Positions 42,353 to 52,214 are shown, numbered from the stretch's first letter. The stretch: DNA of 64,000 nucleotides from Streptomyces sp. M92 (GCF_028473745.1 NZ_CP101137.1:7137501-7201500); one strand, 5' to 3'. Numbers and translations are program-made. The notes: generated by a model not told the origin, from the letters alone.

Positions 42353-44596
42353 TCACAGCTTTGCGCCGGTCAGCGGTGTGAGCGTTACGGGGACGCCGTT
42401 GAGGACCGCGTTGCCGGAGAGCGGGTCGAGCAGGCTGCCGTCGAGGAGCTGGTTGACGTTGACGCCGGGGACGGTGGCCGCGTGGGTGAGGCGGGTGCCG
42501 GGGCGGTCGTGGCCCCAGCCGTGCGGAAGGCTGACCACGCCGGGCCGGACGGTGTCGGTGACCTCGGCGGGCGCGGTCACCTCTCCGCCGGCGCTCTTGA
42601 CGCGGACGGGATGACCGTCGCGCACCCCGAGGCGTTCGGCGTCGTCGGGGTGCAGGTGCAGCGTGCAGCGGTTGGAGCCGCCGGTGAGGGCGGGGACGTT
42701 GTGCATCCAGCTGTTGTTGGACCTCAGGTGGCGGCGGCCGACGAGGACGAGCCCGGCGGGGCGCTCGGCCAGGGCCCGCCCGAGGCGCGGCAGGTCGGCG
42801 GCGATCGGTTCCGGCAGCAGTTCCACCTTGCCGCTGCGGGTCTTCAGCGGCTGCGGGAGGCGCGGGCGCAGCGGACCGAGGTCGATGCCGTGGGGGTGGG
42901 CGAGCAGCCGGTCCAGGGTCAGCCCGTCCGGGCGGGCGCCGAAACCGTCGCCGTACGGGCCGAGGCGCAGCATCAGGTCGAGGCGCCGCTCGGGGCCGTT
43001 CTCACCGGTGAGCCGGCCGGCCAGCTCGCCGGGGTCGCGGCCGTGGACGGGTGAGTGCGGGTCGCGTACGGCCTTGTCGAGGGTCTGCCGGACGACCATG
43101 GCGTCGACGGCGGCCGGGTCGGTGCCGTGCCCGCCGGTGACGGCCAGGGTGAGGCGGGCCAGGATCTCGGTCTCGGCCATCCGGCCCGGCTCCAGCGGGA
43201 CGGCGGGGCGGGTGTAGCGGACCTGGTTGCGCACGGCGAGGGTGTTGAGGGCGAAGTCGTGGTGCGGGCTCTGGGCCGGCGGGGGCGGCGGCAGGACGAC
43301 GTGGGCGTGGCGCGAGGTCTCGTTCAGGTACGGGTCGACGCTCACCATGAAGTCGAGCGAGGCCAGCGCCTTGTCGAGGCGGTCGCCGTCGGGTGCGGAC
43401 AGGACGGGGTTGGCGGCGACGGTCAGCAGCGCGCGGACCGGCTCGCCCTCGTCGGTGGCGGTGTCGATCTCCTCGGCGAGGGCGGACAGCGGAAGCTCGC
43501 CCTTGGCCTCGGGGTGAGCGCTCACCCGGGAGTGCCAGCGGCCGAGCGCGAAACCGCGGCCGGGCCCGGCGGGGCGGGGTGTCCGGTCGGTGGCCGCCTG
43601 CGGGAAGAGCGCGCCGCCGGGGCGGTCGAGGTTCCCGGTGAGGGTGTTGAGGACGTCCACGAGCCAGCTGGCGAGCGTGCCGTGCGGGACGGTGCAGCTG
43701 CCGATGCGGCCGTAGACGGCGGCGGTGGGGGCGGCGGCGAGTTCGCGGGCGAGGGCGCGGGTCACGCCGGCGTCCACGTCGCAGGCGGCGGCGACGGACT
43801 CCGGGGTGAACTCGCTCACGGCGGCCCCGACTTCGTCGGCCCCCTCGACGTGCGGGCCAAGGGCGCCGAGGTCGACCAGACCCTCCTCGAAGAGCACGTG
43901 CGCCATGGCCGCGAGGAGCAGCGCGTCGGTGCCGGGGCGGATCGCCACGTGACGGTCGGCGAGCTTGGCGGTGCGGGTGCGGCGCGGGTCGATGACGGTG
44001 AGGGTGCCGCCGCGGGCCCTGAGCGCCTTGAGCCGGCCGGGGAAGTCGGGCGCGGTGCACAGACTGCCGTTGGACTCCAGCGGGTTGGCGCCGATGAGGA
44101 GCAGGTGGTCGGTGCGGTCGAGGTCGGGGACCGGGATGGCGTTCGCGTCACCGAAGAGCAGTCCGCTGGAGACGTGCTTGGGCATCTGGTCCAGCGTGGA
44201 GGCGGTGAACAGGCTGCGGGTGCCGAGGGCGCCGAGCAGGAGGTTCGGGTAGAGGGCTCCGGCCATGGTGTGCACGTTGGGGTTGCCGAGGACCACGCCG
44301 ACGGAGTGCGGTCCGTACCGCTCGACGACGGGCCGGACACCGGCGGCGACCGCGTCGAACGCCTCCTCCCAGGTGGCCTCGCGCAGTTCGCCGTCCCGGC
44401 GCACCAGGGGCGCGCGCAGCCGGTCGGGATCGGAGTCGACGGCCCCGAAGGAGGCTCCCTTGGGGCAGATGAAACCGCGGCTGAAGACGTCGTCGCGGTC
44501 GCCGCGGGCGGCGGTGACGGTGGTGCCGTCGACGGTGAGGGCCAGGCCGCAGGTGGCCTCGCACAGGGGGCAGATACGCAGGGCGGTGCGGGACAC
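42353..44596 (-). CDS. Molybdopterin-dependent oxidoreductase (FdhF/NarB-like)
   Basis: A 747-residue Mo/W-bisMGD enzyme. An N-terminal [4Fe-4S] site uses Cys9, Cys12, Cys16 and Cys44 (CPLCEATC ... ICPKG). The molybdopterin domains include GVVLGNPNVHTMAG, LLLIGANPLESNGSL and DVLNTLTGNLDRPGG, and the C-terminal guanine dinucleotide domain has LHPDDAERLGVRDG and SLPHGWGHDRPG. The usual metal ligand (Cys/Sec) position reads TASTLDQ. There is no partner subunit nearby. Start GTG 44596 has GGAGG upstream. Substrate is unknown. Confidence 0.9.
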   Translation of the reverse strand: MSRTALRICPLCEATCGLALTVDGTTVTAARGDRDDVFSRGFICPKGASFGAVDSDPDRLRAPLVRRDGELREATWEEAFDAVAAGVRPVVERYGPHSVGVVLGNPNVHTMAGALYPNLLLGALGTRSLFTASTLDQMPKHVSSGLLFGDANAIPVPDLDRTDHLLLIGANPLESNGSLCTAPDFPGRLKALRARGGTLTVIDPRRTRTAKLADRHVAIRPGTDALLLAAMAHVLFEEGLVDLGALGPHVEGADEVGAAVSEFTPESVAAACDVDAGVTRALARELAAAPTAAVYGRIGSCTVPHGTLASWLVDVLNTLTGNLDRPGGALFPQAATDRTPRPAGPGRGFALGRWHSRVSAHPEAKGELPLSALAEEIDTATDEGEPVRALLTVAANPVLSAPDGDRLDKALASLDFMVSVDPYLNETSRHAHVVLPPPPPAQSPHHDFALNTLAVRNQVRYTRPAVPLEPGRMAETEILARLTLAVTGGHGTDPAAVDAMVVRQTLDKAVRDPHSPVHGRDPGELAGRLTGENGPERRLDLMLRLGPYGDGFGARPDGLTLDRLLAHPHGIDLGPLRPRLPQPLKTRSGKVELLPEPIAADLPRLGRALAERPAGLVLVGRRHLRSNNSWMHNVPALTGGSNRCTLHLHPDDAERLGVRDGHPVRVKSAGGEVTAPAEVTDTVRPGVVSLPHGWGHDRPGTRLTHAATVPGVNVNQLLDGSLLDPLSGNAVLNGVPVTLTPLTGAKL

Positions 44597-44639
44597 GGGT
44601 CCTCCCGGGAGGGCGGCGGCGTTGACCTCTCGGCGTGAG

Positions 44640-44659
44640 CATACCGACCGGTAGGCATG
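44640..44659. promoter_or_regulatory. TetR-type operator before the molybdopterin enzyme
   Basis: CATACCGACCGGTAGGCATG is an imperfect 20-bp palindrome (8 of 10 pairs) 44 bp before the oxidoreductase start. It shares TACCGACCGGT with the site at 17957. The adjacent TetR gene is a candidate binder. Confidence 0.5.
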
Positions 44660-44719
44660 TTGGGGAGGTCTTCAACCGACCACCGAGTGAACAGCCGCGA
44701 GTCCGCGGACGCCGGACCG

Positions 44720-45337
44720 TCAGTCCAGAACCCGCCCGAGATACGCCCGGAGCAGTTCCCTGGCCTCCTCGATGATCTTCTCGTCCCCGTCCGGCGCGAC
44801 CCGGAAGGCGAGCTGCACGAGGGTGTCGGCGGTCTCCACGGCGACGAGGAAGACCCGCCGCAGATCCTCGTCGGGGCTGCGGCCGACGTAGCCGGAGAGC
44901 AGCTCGGTGAGCCGGTCGGCGACGCGGTGGTTGGGGACGGTGTGGCGGTCGCCGACCGGGATCTGGTTGCCGAAGTCGACCAGGGAGAAGCCGGGCGCGG
45001 TCCGCTTCATCGCCAGGTACTCGTCGAGCACCGCGTCGAGCGCCCCGCGCCAGCCGTCGTCGGCCGACTCCGTCAGCCGTTCGGTCACGCGCTCCGCGTA
45101 GCGCTCCAGGTTGCGCTGGGCCAGCGCGTCGGCCATCTGCCGCTTGTTGCCGAAGAAGCGGTACACCGAGCCGATGGGCACGTCCGCGCGCAGTGCCACG
45201 GCCCGGGTGCTCAGCGCGTCGTAGCCGACCTCGTCGAGGAGGTCGGCGCAGGCGTCGAGGATCCTGGTCAGCCGTTCGGCGCTGCGCCGCTGCACGGGGG
45301 CACGGCGGAGCGGGGTCGCTTGGGACACGGTCTTCAT
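44720..45337 (-). CDS. TetR family regulator
   Basis: A 205-residue regulator. The N-terminus is basic (MKTVSQATPLRRAPVQRRSAERL), with helix-turn-helix VGYDALSTRAVALRADVPIG and SVYRFFGNKRQMADALAQRN. The C-terminal domain includes LDEYLAMKRTAPGFSLVDFG and VETADTLVQLAFRVAPDGDE, matching TetR_C with an unknown ligand. It lies 123 bp upstream of the molybdopterin oxidoreductase on the same strand; the operator in that gap suggests it controls the enzyme. Start is ATG 45337. Confidence 0.92.
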   Translation of the reverse strand: MKTVSQATPLRRAPVQRRSAERLTRILDACADLLDEVGYDALSTRAVALRADVPIGSVYRFFGNKRQMADALAQRNLERYAERVTERLTESADDGWRGALDAVLDEYLAMKRTAPGFSLVDFGNQIPVGDRHTVPNHRVADRLTELLSGYVGRSPDEDLRRVFLVAVETADTLVQLAFRVAPDGDEKIIEEARELLRAYLGRVLD

Positions 45338-45401
45338 GATGCCCTCCCGCCGCGTTCGGGTGAACTGCGACCTCCGGTACGGAAGGGAGCGGTGTCCGTA
45401 C

Positions 45402-45983
45402 TCATCGGGCCGCCACGGGGTCGGCCGGCGTCCGGCCCGCCGCGCCCTCCGGTATCTCCTCCGGCCGCGTCGCCTCGGTCGGCTGCGCGTCCGACGCCGT
45501 GATGTCCGCCGTGCTCTCGACGGGCTTGCCGTCGACGGCCCAGACGGTGCCGTCGTCGGCGTAGAGACGGACCGTGAGCTGGTGCGTGCCGCGCGGGACG
45601 AGGGCCGCGTCGAGCCGGTGGTCCGGGCCGCGCAGGCGGGCGACGAGGTCACCGTCGAGGAAGAGGTGGGCGATGCCGCGGCCGGGTACCGCCCCGCTCT
45701 CCGTGCCCGCCGGCGAGAATCTGAAGTCGCGCACGGTCAGGCGTACGTCCCAGCTGTCGTCGCCGGCCGGCTGCACCTCGATACCGACCTCGGGCGCGTG
45801 CTCGGCGTCCACCTCGCGGTAGCGCCGGCCCTCCTCGTCGGTGGCGTCGAGCAGCCTGCCCACCGGCGTGGCCGCATCACCGCCCTCCGGTTCACCCACG
45901 TCACTGGAGCCGCAGCCCACGGATCCGGTCAGAAGCAGGACACAGACCGCGAGCACGGCGAGCACTCTCCGCGTCCACGACAT
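45402..45983 (-). CDS. Putative lipoprotein
   Basis: A 193-residue exported protein. The signal peptide VLAVLAVCVLLLTGSVGC ends with a lipobox-like TGSVGC, so Cys would be lipidated and the protein anchored outside the membrane. The mature part is acidic and beta-rich (SWDVRLTVRDFRFSP, GIAHLFLDGDLVARLRGPDH, GTHQLTVRLYADDGTVWAVDG), resembling a cupredoxin-like or immunoglobulin-like sandwich but without an evident metal site. A short Ala/Thr tail follows. Function is unknown; it is upstream of TetR on the same strand. Confidence 0.85.
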   Translation of the reverse strand: MSWTRRVLAVLAVCVLLLTGSVGCGSSDVGEPEGGDAATPVGRLLDATDEEGRRYREVDAEHAPEVGIEVQPAGDDSWDVRLTVRDFRFSPAGTESGAVPGRGIAHLFLDGDLVARLRGPDHRLDAALVPRGTHQLTVRLYADDGTVWAVDGKPVESTADITASDAQPTEATRPEEIPEGAAGRTPADPVAAR

Positions 45984-46138
45984 AACGAGAGACTAGAACA
46001 CCGGTCCGACCGCGCGGATCGCCCGGAGGTCTGGTTCAGGTCATCATCCCGCGGAGGGACAGGTATGACGGGCACGGGGACGGGTGTGCGCCGGGAAGCC
46101 CGTACGACCTCTTGCGCCCGGGAAACCGCAATCCTACG

Positions 46139-46165
46139 GTGTCCCATAGGAATCGGGTGGGACAC
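46139..46165. promoter_or_regulatory. Inverted repeat before hmgA
   Basis: GTGTCCCA and TGGGACAC are perfect 8-base arms separated by 11 bases, ending 20 bp before the hmgA start. It could be a binding site for the adjacent GntR/UTRA regulator or a leader hairpin. Confidence 0.5.
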
Positions 46166-46185
46166 GGGTTGCGAGGGAGCGATCG

Positions 46186-47511
<1,326 letters not shown>

Positions 47512-47537
47512 GGATTCACTACCGGTACGGATGGCCC

Positions 47538-48287
47538 GTGACCTCCTTCGCCCCGGACTCCATCGTCCTGAACCGCAAGCTGCCGCTCTGGTATCAGGTG
47601 TCGCAGTCGCTGCGCGCCTCGATACTGGGCCGCTCGCCCCGGGACCCGCTGCGCCTGCCCACGGAGGAGCAGCTGGCCGGACACTACGGGGTGAGCGTGC
47701 TGACCATGCGGCAGGCGCTGAAGGAGCTGGAGGACGAGGGACTGATCACCCGCCACCGGCGGCGCGGCACGTTCATCGAGCCGGACGTCAGGCGGGGCGC
47801 GCCGGTGCGGCTGCTGGGATCGGTGGACGCGATCGTGGCCCAGCAGTCCGGCATGAAGGCCGAGCTGCTGGACCACGGCACCGGTCCCGTGCCGCCCGAA
47901 GTCGCCGAGTACTTCCCGGAGTCGCCCCGGGTGGGGACGTACCACCGGCTGCGCTGCGACGAGCAGACCGGCGAGCCCACCAACCACGCCCGCAACTACG
48001 TCCGGCCCGAACTGGCCGCCCGCATCGACCCCGACGACCTCGTCCGCCGGCCGATGACCAAGGTGCTGCGGGACGTGCTGGGCGTGGACATCAGCCGGAT
48101 CACGGACACCGTCCAGGCCCGGCTCGCCGACCCGGAGACGGCCCGGCTGCTCGAAGTGCCGCTGCTCAGCCCGATCCTGCACTACACCGGCATCACGTAC
48201 GACACGGCGGGCCGGGTGCTGGACGTGGCGGTCATCCACTACCGGGGCGACCGCTTCTCCTTCACGGTCACCCTGGACGCCACGTGA
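47538..48287 (+). CDS. GntR family (HutC/UTRA) regulator
   Basis: A 249-residue regulator. The winged helix is at residues 10-75 (LNRKLPLWYQVSQSLRASIL, LPTEEQLAGHYGVSVLTMRQ, RHRRRGTFIEPDV) and the UTRA ligand domain spans about 95-245 (TYHRLRCDEQTGEPTNHARNYV, TGITYDTAGRVLDVAVIHYRGDRFSFTVTL). GTG 47538 is the only sensible start after hmgA. Co-direction and 26-bp spacing suggest it responds to an aromatic-catabolism metabolite and controls hmgA; this is inference. Confidence 0.92.
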   Translation: MTSFAPDSIVLNRKLPLWYQVSQSLRASILGRSPRDPLRLPTEEQLAGHYGVSVLTMRQALKELEDEGLITRHRRRGTFIEPDVRRGAPVRLLGSVDAIVAQQSGMKAELLDHGTGPVPPEVAEYFPESPRVGTYHRLRCDEQTGEPTNHARNYVRPELAARIDPDDLVRRPMTKVLRDVLGVDISRITDTVQARLADPETARLLEVPLLSPILHYTGITYDTAGRVLDVAVIHYRGDRFSFTVTLDAT

Positions 48288-48309
48288 GGGTGTGGCGCCC
48301 CGTCGTACG

Positions 48310-49497
48310 ATGCCCGGCGTGACGCACGACGACGCCCCGCCGCTGGCGGACCTCATGCCGTGGTCCGTCGCACCGCCGCGACTCGGCCGGGGGTGGCCGG
48401 CGGCCCCCGACGCGGCATCCCTGAAGGCCCGCTGGGAGGCCCTGGTGAAGGCCCGGGGCCCCGGCCGCGAGGCCCTGTTCGAACCGACGCGCTCCCGCAC
48501 GCTGCACACGGCGGTCGGGCGGCTGCCGGGCACGTCCGGCGGCACGGAGAAGCTGCTGCGCGCCTCGGGACCGTGTCCGGAACCGGTCCGGGTGCTGCGC
48601 GCGCCCTTCGACGAGCAGTGGCTGATCCCGGACCAGCGGCTGATCGACGCGGCCCGCCCGGAGCTGTGGCGGGTGGCGGACGAGCGGCAGGTGTTCGTCG
48701 TGGCGACCCCCGGCGCCCCAGACCCCTCCGGCACCCCCGGCACCCCGGGCCCCCCGCCGCTCCTCGCGACCTCCCGGCTGCCGCTGTTCGGCCCCGCCCG
48801 CGTCCGCCCGCTGTTCCGCCGCCCCGGCGGGACGGAGCCGAACCTGGCGCCCGGCCTCCTCGACCACCTGGGCGCCCGCCTCGGCCGGCGTCCCGAGCCG
48901 CCGGACGTCCTGGCGTGGGCGGTGGCGACGGTACGGGCGGACTCCCGCGTTCCGCTCACCGCGGACCCGGCGCTGTGGGAGCGCGGGGTGGAGCTGGGCC
49001 GGCGCGTCCTGTGGCTGATGCGCCGCGACGGCGAACGCCCCAAGCTGCCCGGCGGCCGCCGCCCCTACGTCCGCGCCCCGCTGCCCGCGCGCCCGCGGAC
49101 GCTGCGCTACGACCGGGACGCGGAGGCCCTGTACCTGGACGAGGGCCGCGTCTCCCCCGTGCCGCCCGGCGCCTGGGACTTCGAGGCGGGCGGGGTCCGG
49201 GTGCTGGAGCAGTGGTTCGCGGCCCGCACCGCGGAGGGCGAGCCGGGCACGCTGGAGGCGGTCCGCCCGGCGGCCTGGCCGCAGACCTGGACGTCGGAGC
49301 TGCTGGAGCTGGTCACGGTCCTCGCGCTGCTCGCCGAGGTGCGCCCGCGCTGCGGAGAGCTGGAGGTTACGGCCCGCATCACCGCGTCCGAGCTGCGTGA
49401 GGCGGGCGTCCTGCCGGTCCCCGCGGCGGCCCGCCGGCCCGCGTCCGTGCTGGACGGGCAGGAGGAGGGGCCGGAGGGCCAGTTGGCGCTGCTGTAG
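48310..49497 (+). CDS. Stand-alone Type ISP specificity-domain protein
   Basis: A 395-residue protein matching the C-terminal specificity domain of Type ISP restriction-modification enzymes (the LlaBIII-type C-domain). Family stretches include PLADLMPWSVAPPRLGRGWP, PFDEQWLIPDQRLIDAARPE, LPLFGPARVRPLFRRPGG, LPGGRRPYVRAPLPARP and VRPAAWPQTWTSELLELVTVLALLAE. The helicase, nuclease and methyltransferase parts of a full Type ISP enzyme are absent, and no partner is encoded nearby. Such isolated copies are common in Streptomyces. It may bind a specific DNA sequence without cutting. GTG 48319 is an alternative start. Confidence 0.82.
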   Translation: MPGVTHDDAPPLADLMPWSVAPPRLGRGWPAAPDAASLKARWEALVKARGPGREALFEPTRSRTLHTAVGRLPGTSGGTEKLLRASGPCPEPVRVLRAPFDEQWLIPDQRLIDAARPELWRVADERQVFVVATPGAPDPSGTPGTPGPPPLLATSRLPLFGPARVRPLFRRPGGTEPNLAPGLLDHLGARLGRRPEPPDVLAWAVATVRADSRVPLTADPALWERGVELGRRVLWLMRRDGERPKLPGGRRPYVRAPLPARPRTLRYDRDAEALYLDEGRVSPVPPGAWDFEAGGVRVLEQWFAARTAEGEPGTLEAVRPAAWPQTWTSELLELVTVLALLAEVRPRCGELEVTARITASELREAGVLPVPAAARRPASVLDGQEEGPEGQLALL

Positions 49498-49707
49498 ACC
49501 GCCCAACACCCCGCGGCACCCCTGACGCTCGGACGCCCCGGCCCTCCGGCGGCCGAACGCCCCGCCCCCGGCGCTCACCGGACACGCAGGCGCGCCGACA
49601 CCCGGGCGGCCCCCGGTGCTCCGACGCCTGGGCGACCCCGGCCCCGGCGCTCGGACGCCCCCGGCCCCCGGTCGCTCAGGCCCGCCGTGGCCCACGGGCC
49701 GCCCCGC
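49498..49707. other. GC-rich intergenic stretch
   Basis: A 210-bp gap between convergent genes with degenerate repeats of GCTCGGACGCCCC(C)GGCCC (about 49528, 49650). No gene is seen. It may act as terminator; no single stem stands out. Confidence 0.5.
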
Positions 49708-50412
49708 TCAGGCGAACCCGTCCAGCACCCGCGTCAGCGCCCGCTCGAAGACCGCCTCCAGGTCGATGGGCCCGGCGTCCTCGGCGAAGGACGCCGCCAG
49801 CCGCGGGTAGGCGCCGCCGGCCAGCTGGGCGCCCAGGTAGGCGATGCGCACCGCGTTCTCCTGCTCCTCGGACCACGGCAGCGAGCGGGTGCGCTCGGCG
49901 GTGGCGAGCTCGTTGGTGACGTATGTCGTCACGACGCCGTTCACCATCGCGACCAGCTCCATCTTCGTCCCGTAGGGCGCGTCGAAGGGGTCGAGGCAGG
50001 CGAGGCAGTGCTCCAGGTAGCGCAGGGCGTGGGGGCTGAAGCCGTAGACGGGCGACATCAGGCGGGTCAGCCAGGTGTGGCGGTGCATCAGAGCCCGGGT
50101 CTGGTGGGCCATCCGCAGCATGTCGGCGCGCCAGTCGCCGCTCGGCTCCCACAGCTCGTGCTCGGCGCTGGCGGCGTCCATCATCAGCTCGTACAGGTCC
50201 TCCTTGCGGGGGACGTAGTTGTAGAGCGACATGGTGCCGCAGCCCAGCTCGGCGGCGACGCGGCGCATCGAGACCGCGTCGAGCCCCTCCGCGTCGGCGA
50301 TCCGCACCGCGGCGGCGGCGATGTCGGCGCGGGTGTACGCCGGTCTCGGCCCCCGGCCGGTGCGCTCGGGGCGCGCCCAGATCACTTCGGGTACGGCCGC
50401 TCGGCCCGCCAT
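49708..50412 (-). CDS. TetR family regulator of the ABC exporter
   Basis: A 234-residue regulator with helix-turn-helix at about 28-75 (YTRADIAAAAVRIADAEGLD, VSMRRVAAELGCGTMSLYNY, VPRKEDLYELMMDA) and a TetR_C_1-type domain common in regulators of drug efflux. It is divergent from the ABC exporter genes. A perfect palindrome TACGTACG-G-CGTACGTA sits between them. By arrangement it represses the exporter until an inducing compound binds. Confidence 0.92.
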   Translation of the reverse strand: MAGRAAVPEVIWARPERTGRGPRPAYTRADIAAAAVRIADAEGLDAVSMRRVAAELGCGTMSLYNYVPRKEDLYELMMDAASAEHELWEPSGDWRADMLRMAHQTRALMHRHTWLTRLMSPVYGFSPHALRYLEHCLACLDPFDAPYGTKMELVAMVNGVVTTYVTNELATAERTRSLPWSEEQENAVRIAYLGAQLAGGAYPRLAASFAEDAGPIDLEAVFERALTRVLDGFA

Positions 50413-50440
50413 GGATCATCACCTCGGCCACCATCCTAGT

Positions 50441-50457
50441 TACGTACGGCGTACGTA
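50441..50457. promoter_or_regulatory. Operator TACGTACG-G-CGTACGTA
   Basis: A perfect 8+1+8 palindrome between the divergent TetR and ABC genes, 19 bp before the exporter ATG. A second copy (14/17 identical) starts at 50484 inside the first codons of the ATPase gene. Confidence 0.75.
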
Positions 50458-50475
50458 GTGCGTTATGGTCACCTC

Positions 50476-51423
50476 ATGACTACTACGTACGCTGTACTTA
50501 GTGAGGGTCTGGAGAAGCGCTTCGGTGAAGTGCGCGCGTTGCGGGGCCTGGATCTGGCGGTGGCCGAGGGGACCGTGTGCGGGCTGCTCGGGCCGAACGG
50601 GGCGGGCAAGACGACGGCGGTGCGCCTGCTGACCACGCTGCTGCGGCCGGACGCGGGCAGTGCGCGGATCGCCGGCCAGGACCTGGTGCGCGAGGCCGCC
50701 GCCGTCCGGCGCCGGATCGGCGTCACCGGGCAGTACGCGTCGGTCGACGGGGACCTCACCGGCCGCCAGAACCTGCGGCTGTTCGCCCGGCTGCACCGGT
50801 TGCGGGACGCGTCGGCGCGGGTGGAGGAGCTGCTCGGCCGCTTCGGGCTGGCACAGGCCGCCGACCGTCCCGCCGCCACCCTCTCCGGCGGCATGCGACG
50901 CCGTCTCGACCTGGCCGCGAGCCTGGTGCGCCGCCCTGAGGTGCTGTTCCTGGACGAGCCGACGACGGGGCTCGATCCGGCCAGCCGCAATCAGATCTGG
51001 GACGCCGTGCGCGCCCTGAAGGAGGAGGGCACGACCGTGCTGCTCACCACGCAGTACCTGGAGGAGGCCGACCGTCTCGCCGACGACATCGCCCTGGTGG
51101 ACCGGGGCCGGGTCGCCCACACCGGCTCCCCGGCCGAGCTCAAGGCGCTGGTGGGGGCGTACGCGGAGGCCGTCGTCGCGGACGCGGCCTCCATGGCGCG
51201 GGCGGCGGCGGTCCTCGACTGGCTCACGGGAGCGGAGCCGGCGCTCGACCCCGACCGGCGCACGGTGGGCGCGGTCAGCACCGACCCGACGCTGACCCTG
51301 CCGCGTCTGGTGCGCGAGCTGGACGCGGCGGGCGTCCCCCTGCTGGACGCGAGTCTGCGCCCGCCGACCCTCGACGACGTCTTCCTCCGCCTGACCGGCC
51401 AGAACGAGGAGCTTGCGGCATGA
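50476..51423 (+). CDS. ABC exporter ATP-binding subunit (DrrA-like)
   Basis: A 315-residue ATPase. Walker A GPNGAGKTTAVRLL, Q-loop GQYASVDGDLTGRQNL, signature LSGGMRRRLDLAASLV, Walker B VLFLDEPTTGLDP and switch LTTQYLEEAD mark the DrrA/daunorubicin-type group. The C-terminal 100 residues contain the group's LDDVFLRLTG end. It pairs with the permease that starts inside its stop (ATGA). Regulation is by the divergent TetR and the palindromes described. The likely substrate is a hydrophobic antibiotic-like compound. Confidence 0.95.
   Translation: MTTTYAVLSEGLEKRFGEVRALRGLDLAVAEGTVCGLLGPNGAGKTTAVRLLTTLLRPDAGSARIAGQDLVREAAAVRRRIGVTGQYASVDGDLTGRQNLRLFARLHRLRDASARVEELLGRFGLAQAADRPAATLSGGMRRRLDLAASLVRRPEVLFLDEPTTGLDPASRNQIWDAVRALKEEGTTVLLTTQYLEEADRLADDIALVDRGRVAHTGSPAELKALVGAYAEAVVADAASMARAAAVLDWLTGAEPALDPDRRTVGAVSTDPTLTLPRLVRELDAAGVPLLDASLRPPTLDDVFLRLTGQNEELAA
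50484..50500. promoter_or_regulatory. Second operator copy inside the exporter coding start
   Basis: TACGTACGCTGTACTTA matches the upstream operator at 14 of 17 positions and overlaps codons 4-9 of the ATPase. It is 43 bp centre to centre from the first, about four helical turns. Confidence 0.55.
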
Positions 51424-52214
51424 GCACCGTGGCGTACGACCTGGCCCACGACGGCACCGCGATGCTGGGCCGGCAGCTGAGGCGGCTGCGGAACAACCCG
51501 GGCCTGCTGATCCTCACCCAGACCATGCCGGTGACGATGCTGCTGTTCTTCGGCTACGTCTTCGGCAGCGCGCTGGCGATGCCGGGCGAGGAGTACCGGG
51601 CCTTCCTGGTGCCCGGCCTGCTGGTCGCGACGGCCGCGAACGGCCTGATGACGGGCATGTTCCAGGCCGCCCAGGACACCCACCGGGGCGTGACGGACCG
51701 GCTGCGGACGCTCCCCGTGAGCCGGGCGGCGGTGCCGCTGGGACAGGCGGTCGCCGATCTGCTCGTCACCGCCGCCGGCATGGTGCCCTTCCTGCTGGCC
51801 GGGCTGGCCGTGGGCTGGCGGATGGAGGGCAGCGCGCTCGGCGCGGCGGGCGCCGTGGGGCTGTTGCTGCTGTTCCGGTTCGCGACGACGTGGATCGGCG
51901 TCTTCCTGGGCCTGCTCACCCGCGACGAGGAGGCCGCCGGCCAACTGGGCGGCGCGACCTTCATCCTGCCGCTGCTGTCCAACGCGTACATTCCGGCCGA
52001 GGGCCTGCCGGGCTGGCTGCGCACGGTCGCCGAGTGGAATCCGATCAGCGCCGTGACCACGGCGTTGCGGGACCTGTTCGGCAACGCGCCGGTGCCGGAG
52101 GGGGCCGCCTGGCCGGTGGCCCATCCCGTCGCCGGGTCGCTGGCCTGGTGCGCGGTCCTGCTGGCGGTGTTCGTCCCGCTCGCCGTACGCCGCTACGCGC
52201 GCGGGGAGGGCTGA
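51420..52214 (+). CDS. ABC exporter permease (DrrB-like)
   Basis: A 264-residue membrane protein with six segments of the ABC-2 type. Landmarks: PGLLILTQTMPVTMLLFFGYVFG, MTGMFQAAQDTHRGVTDRLRTLPVSRAAVPLGQ, RDEEAAGQLGGATFILPLLSNAYIP and TVAEWNPISAVTTALRDLFGN. It forms the exporter with the preceding ATPase, to which it is translationally coupled. No other biosynthetic gene is nearby, so a self-resistance role is not implied; general efflux is as likely. Confidence 0.94.
   Translation: MSTVAYDLAHDGTAMLGRQLRRLRNNPGLLILTQTMPVTMLLFFGYVFGSALAMPGEEYRAFLVPGLLVATAANGLMTGMFQAAQDTHRGVTDRLRTLPVSRAAVPLGQAVADLLVTAAGMVPFLLAGLAVGWRMEGSALGAAGAVGLLLLFRFATTWIGVFLGLLTRDEEAAGQLGGATFILPLLSNAYIPAEGLPGWLRTVAEWNPISAVTTALRDLFGNAPVPEGAAWPVAHPVAGSLAWCAVLLAVFVPLAVRRYARGEG

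Noticed and set aside
50476..52214. ABC exporter as part of an antibiotic cluster
   Set aside because: No biosynthetic genes flank it; the neighbours are a Type ISP domain protein, TetR and a sigma/anti-sigma pair.
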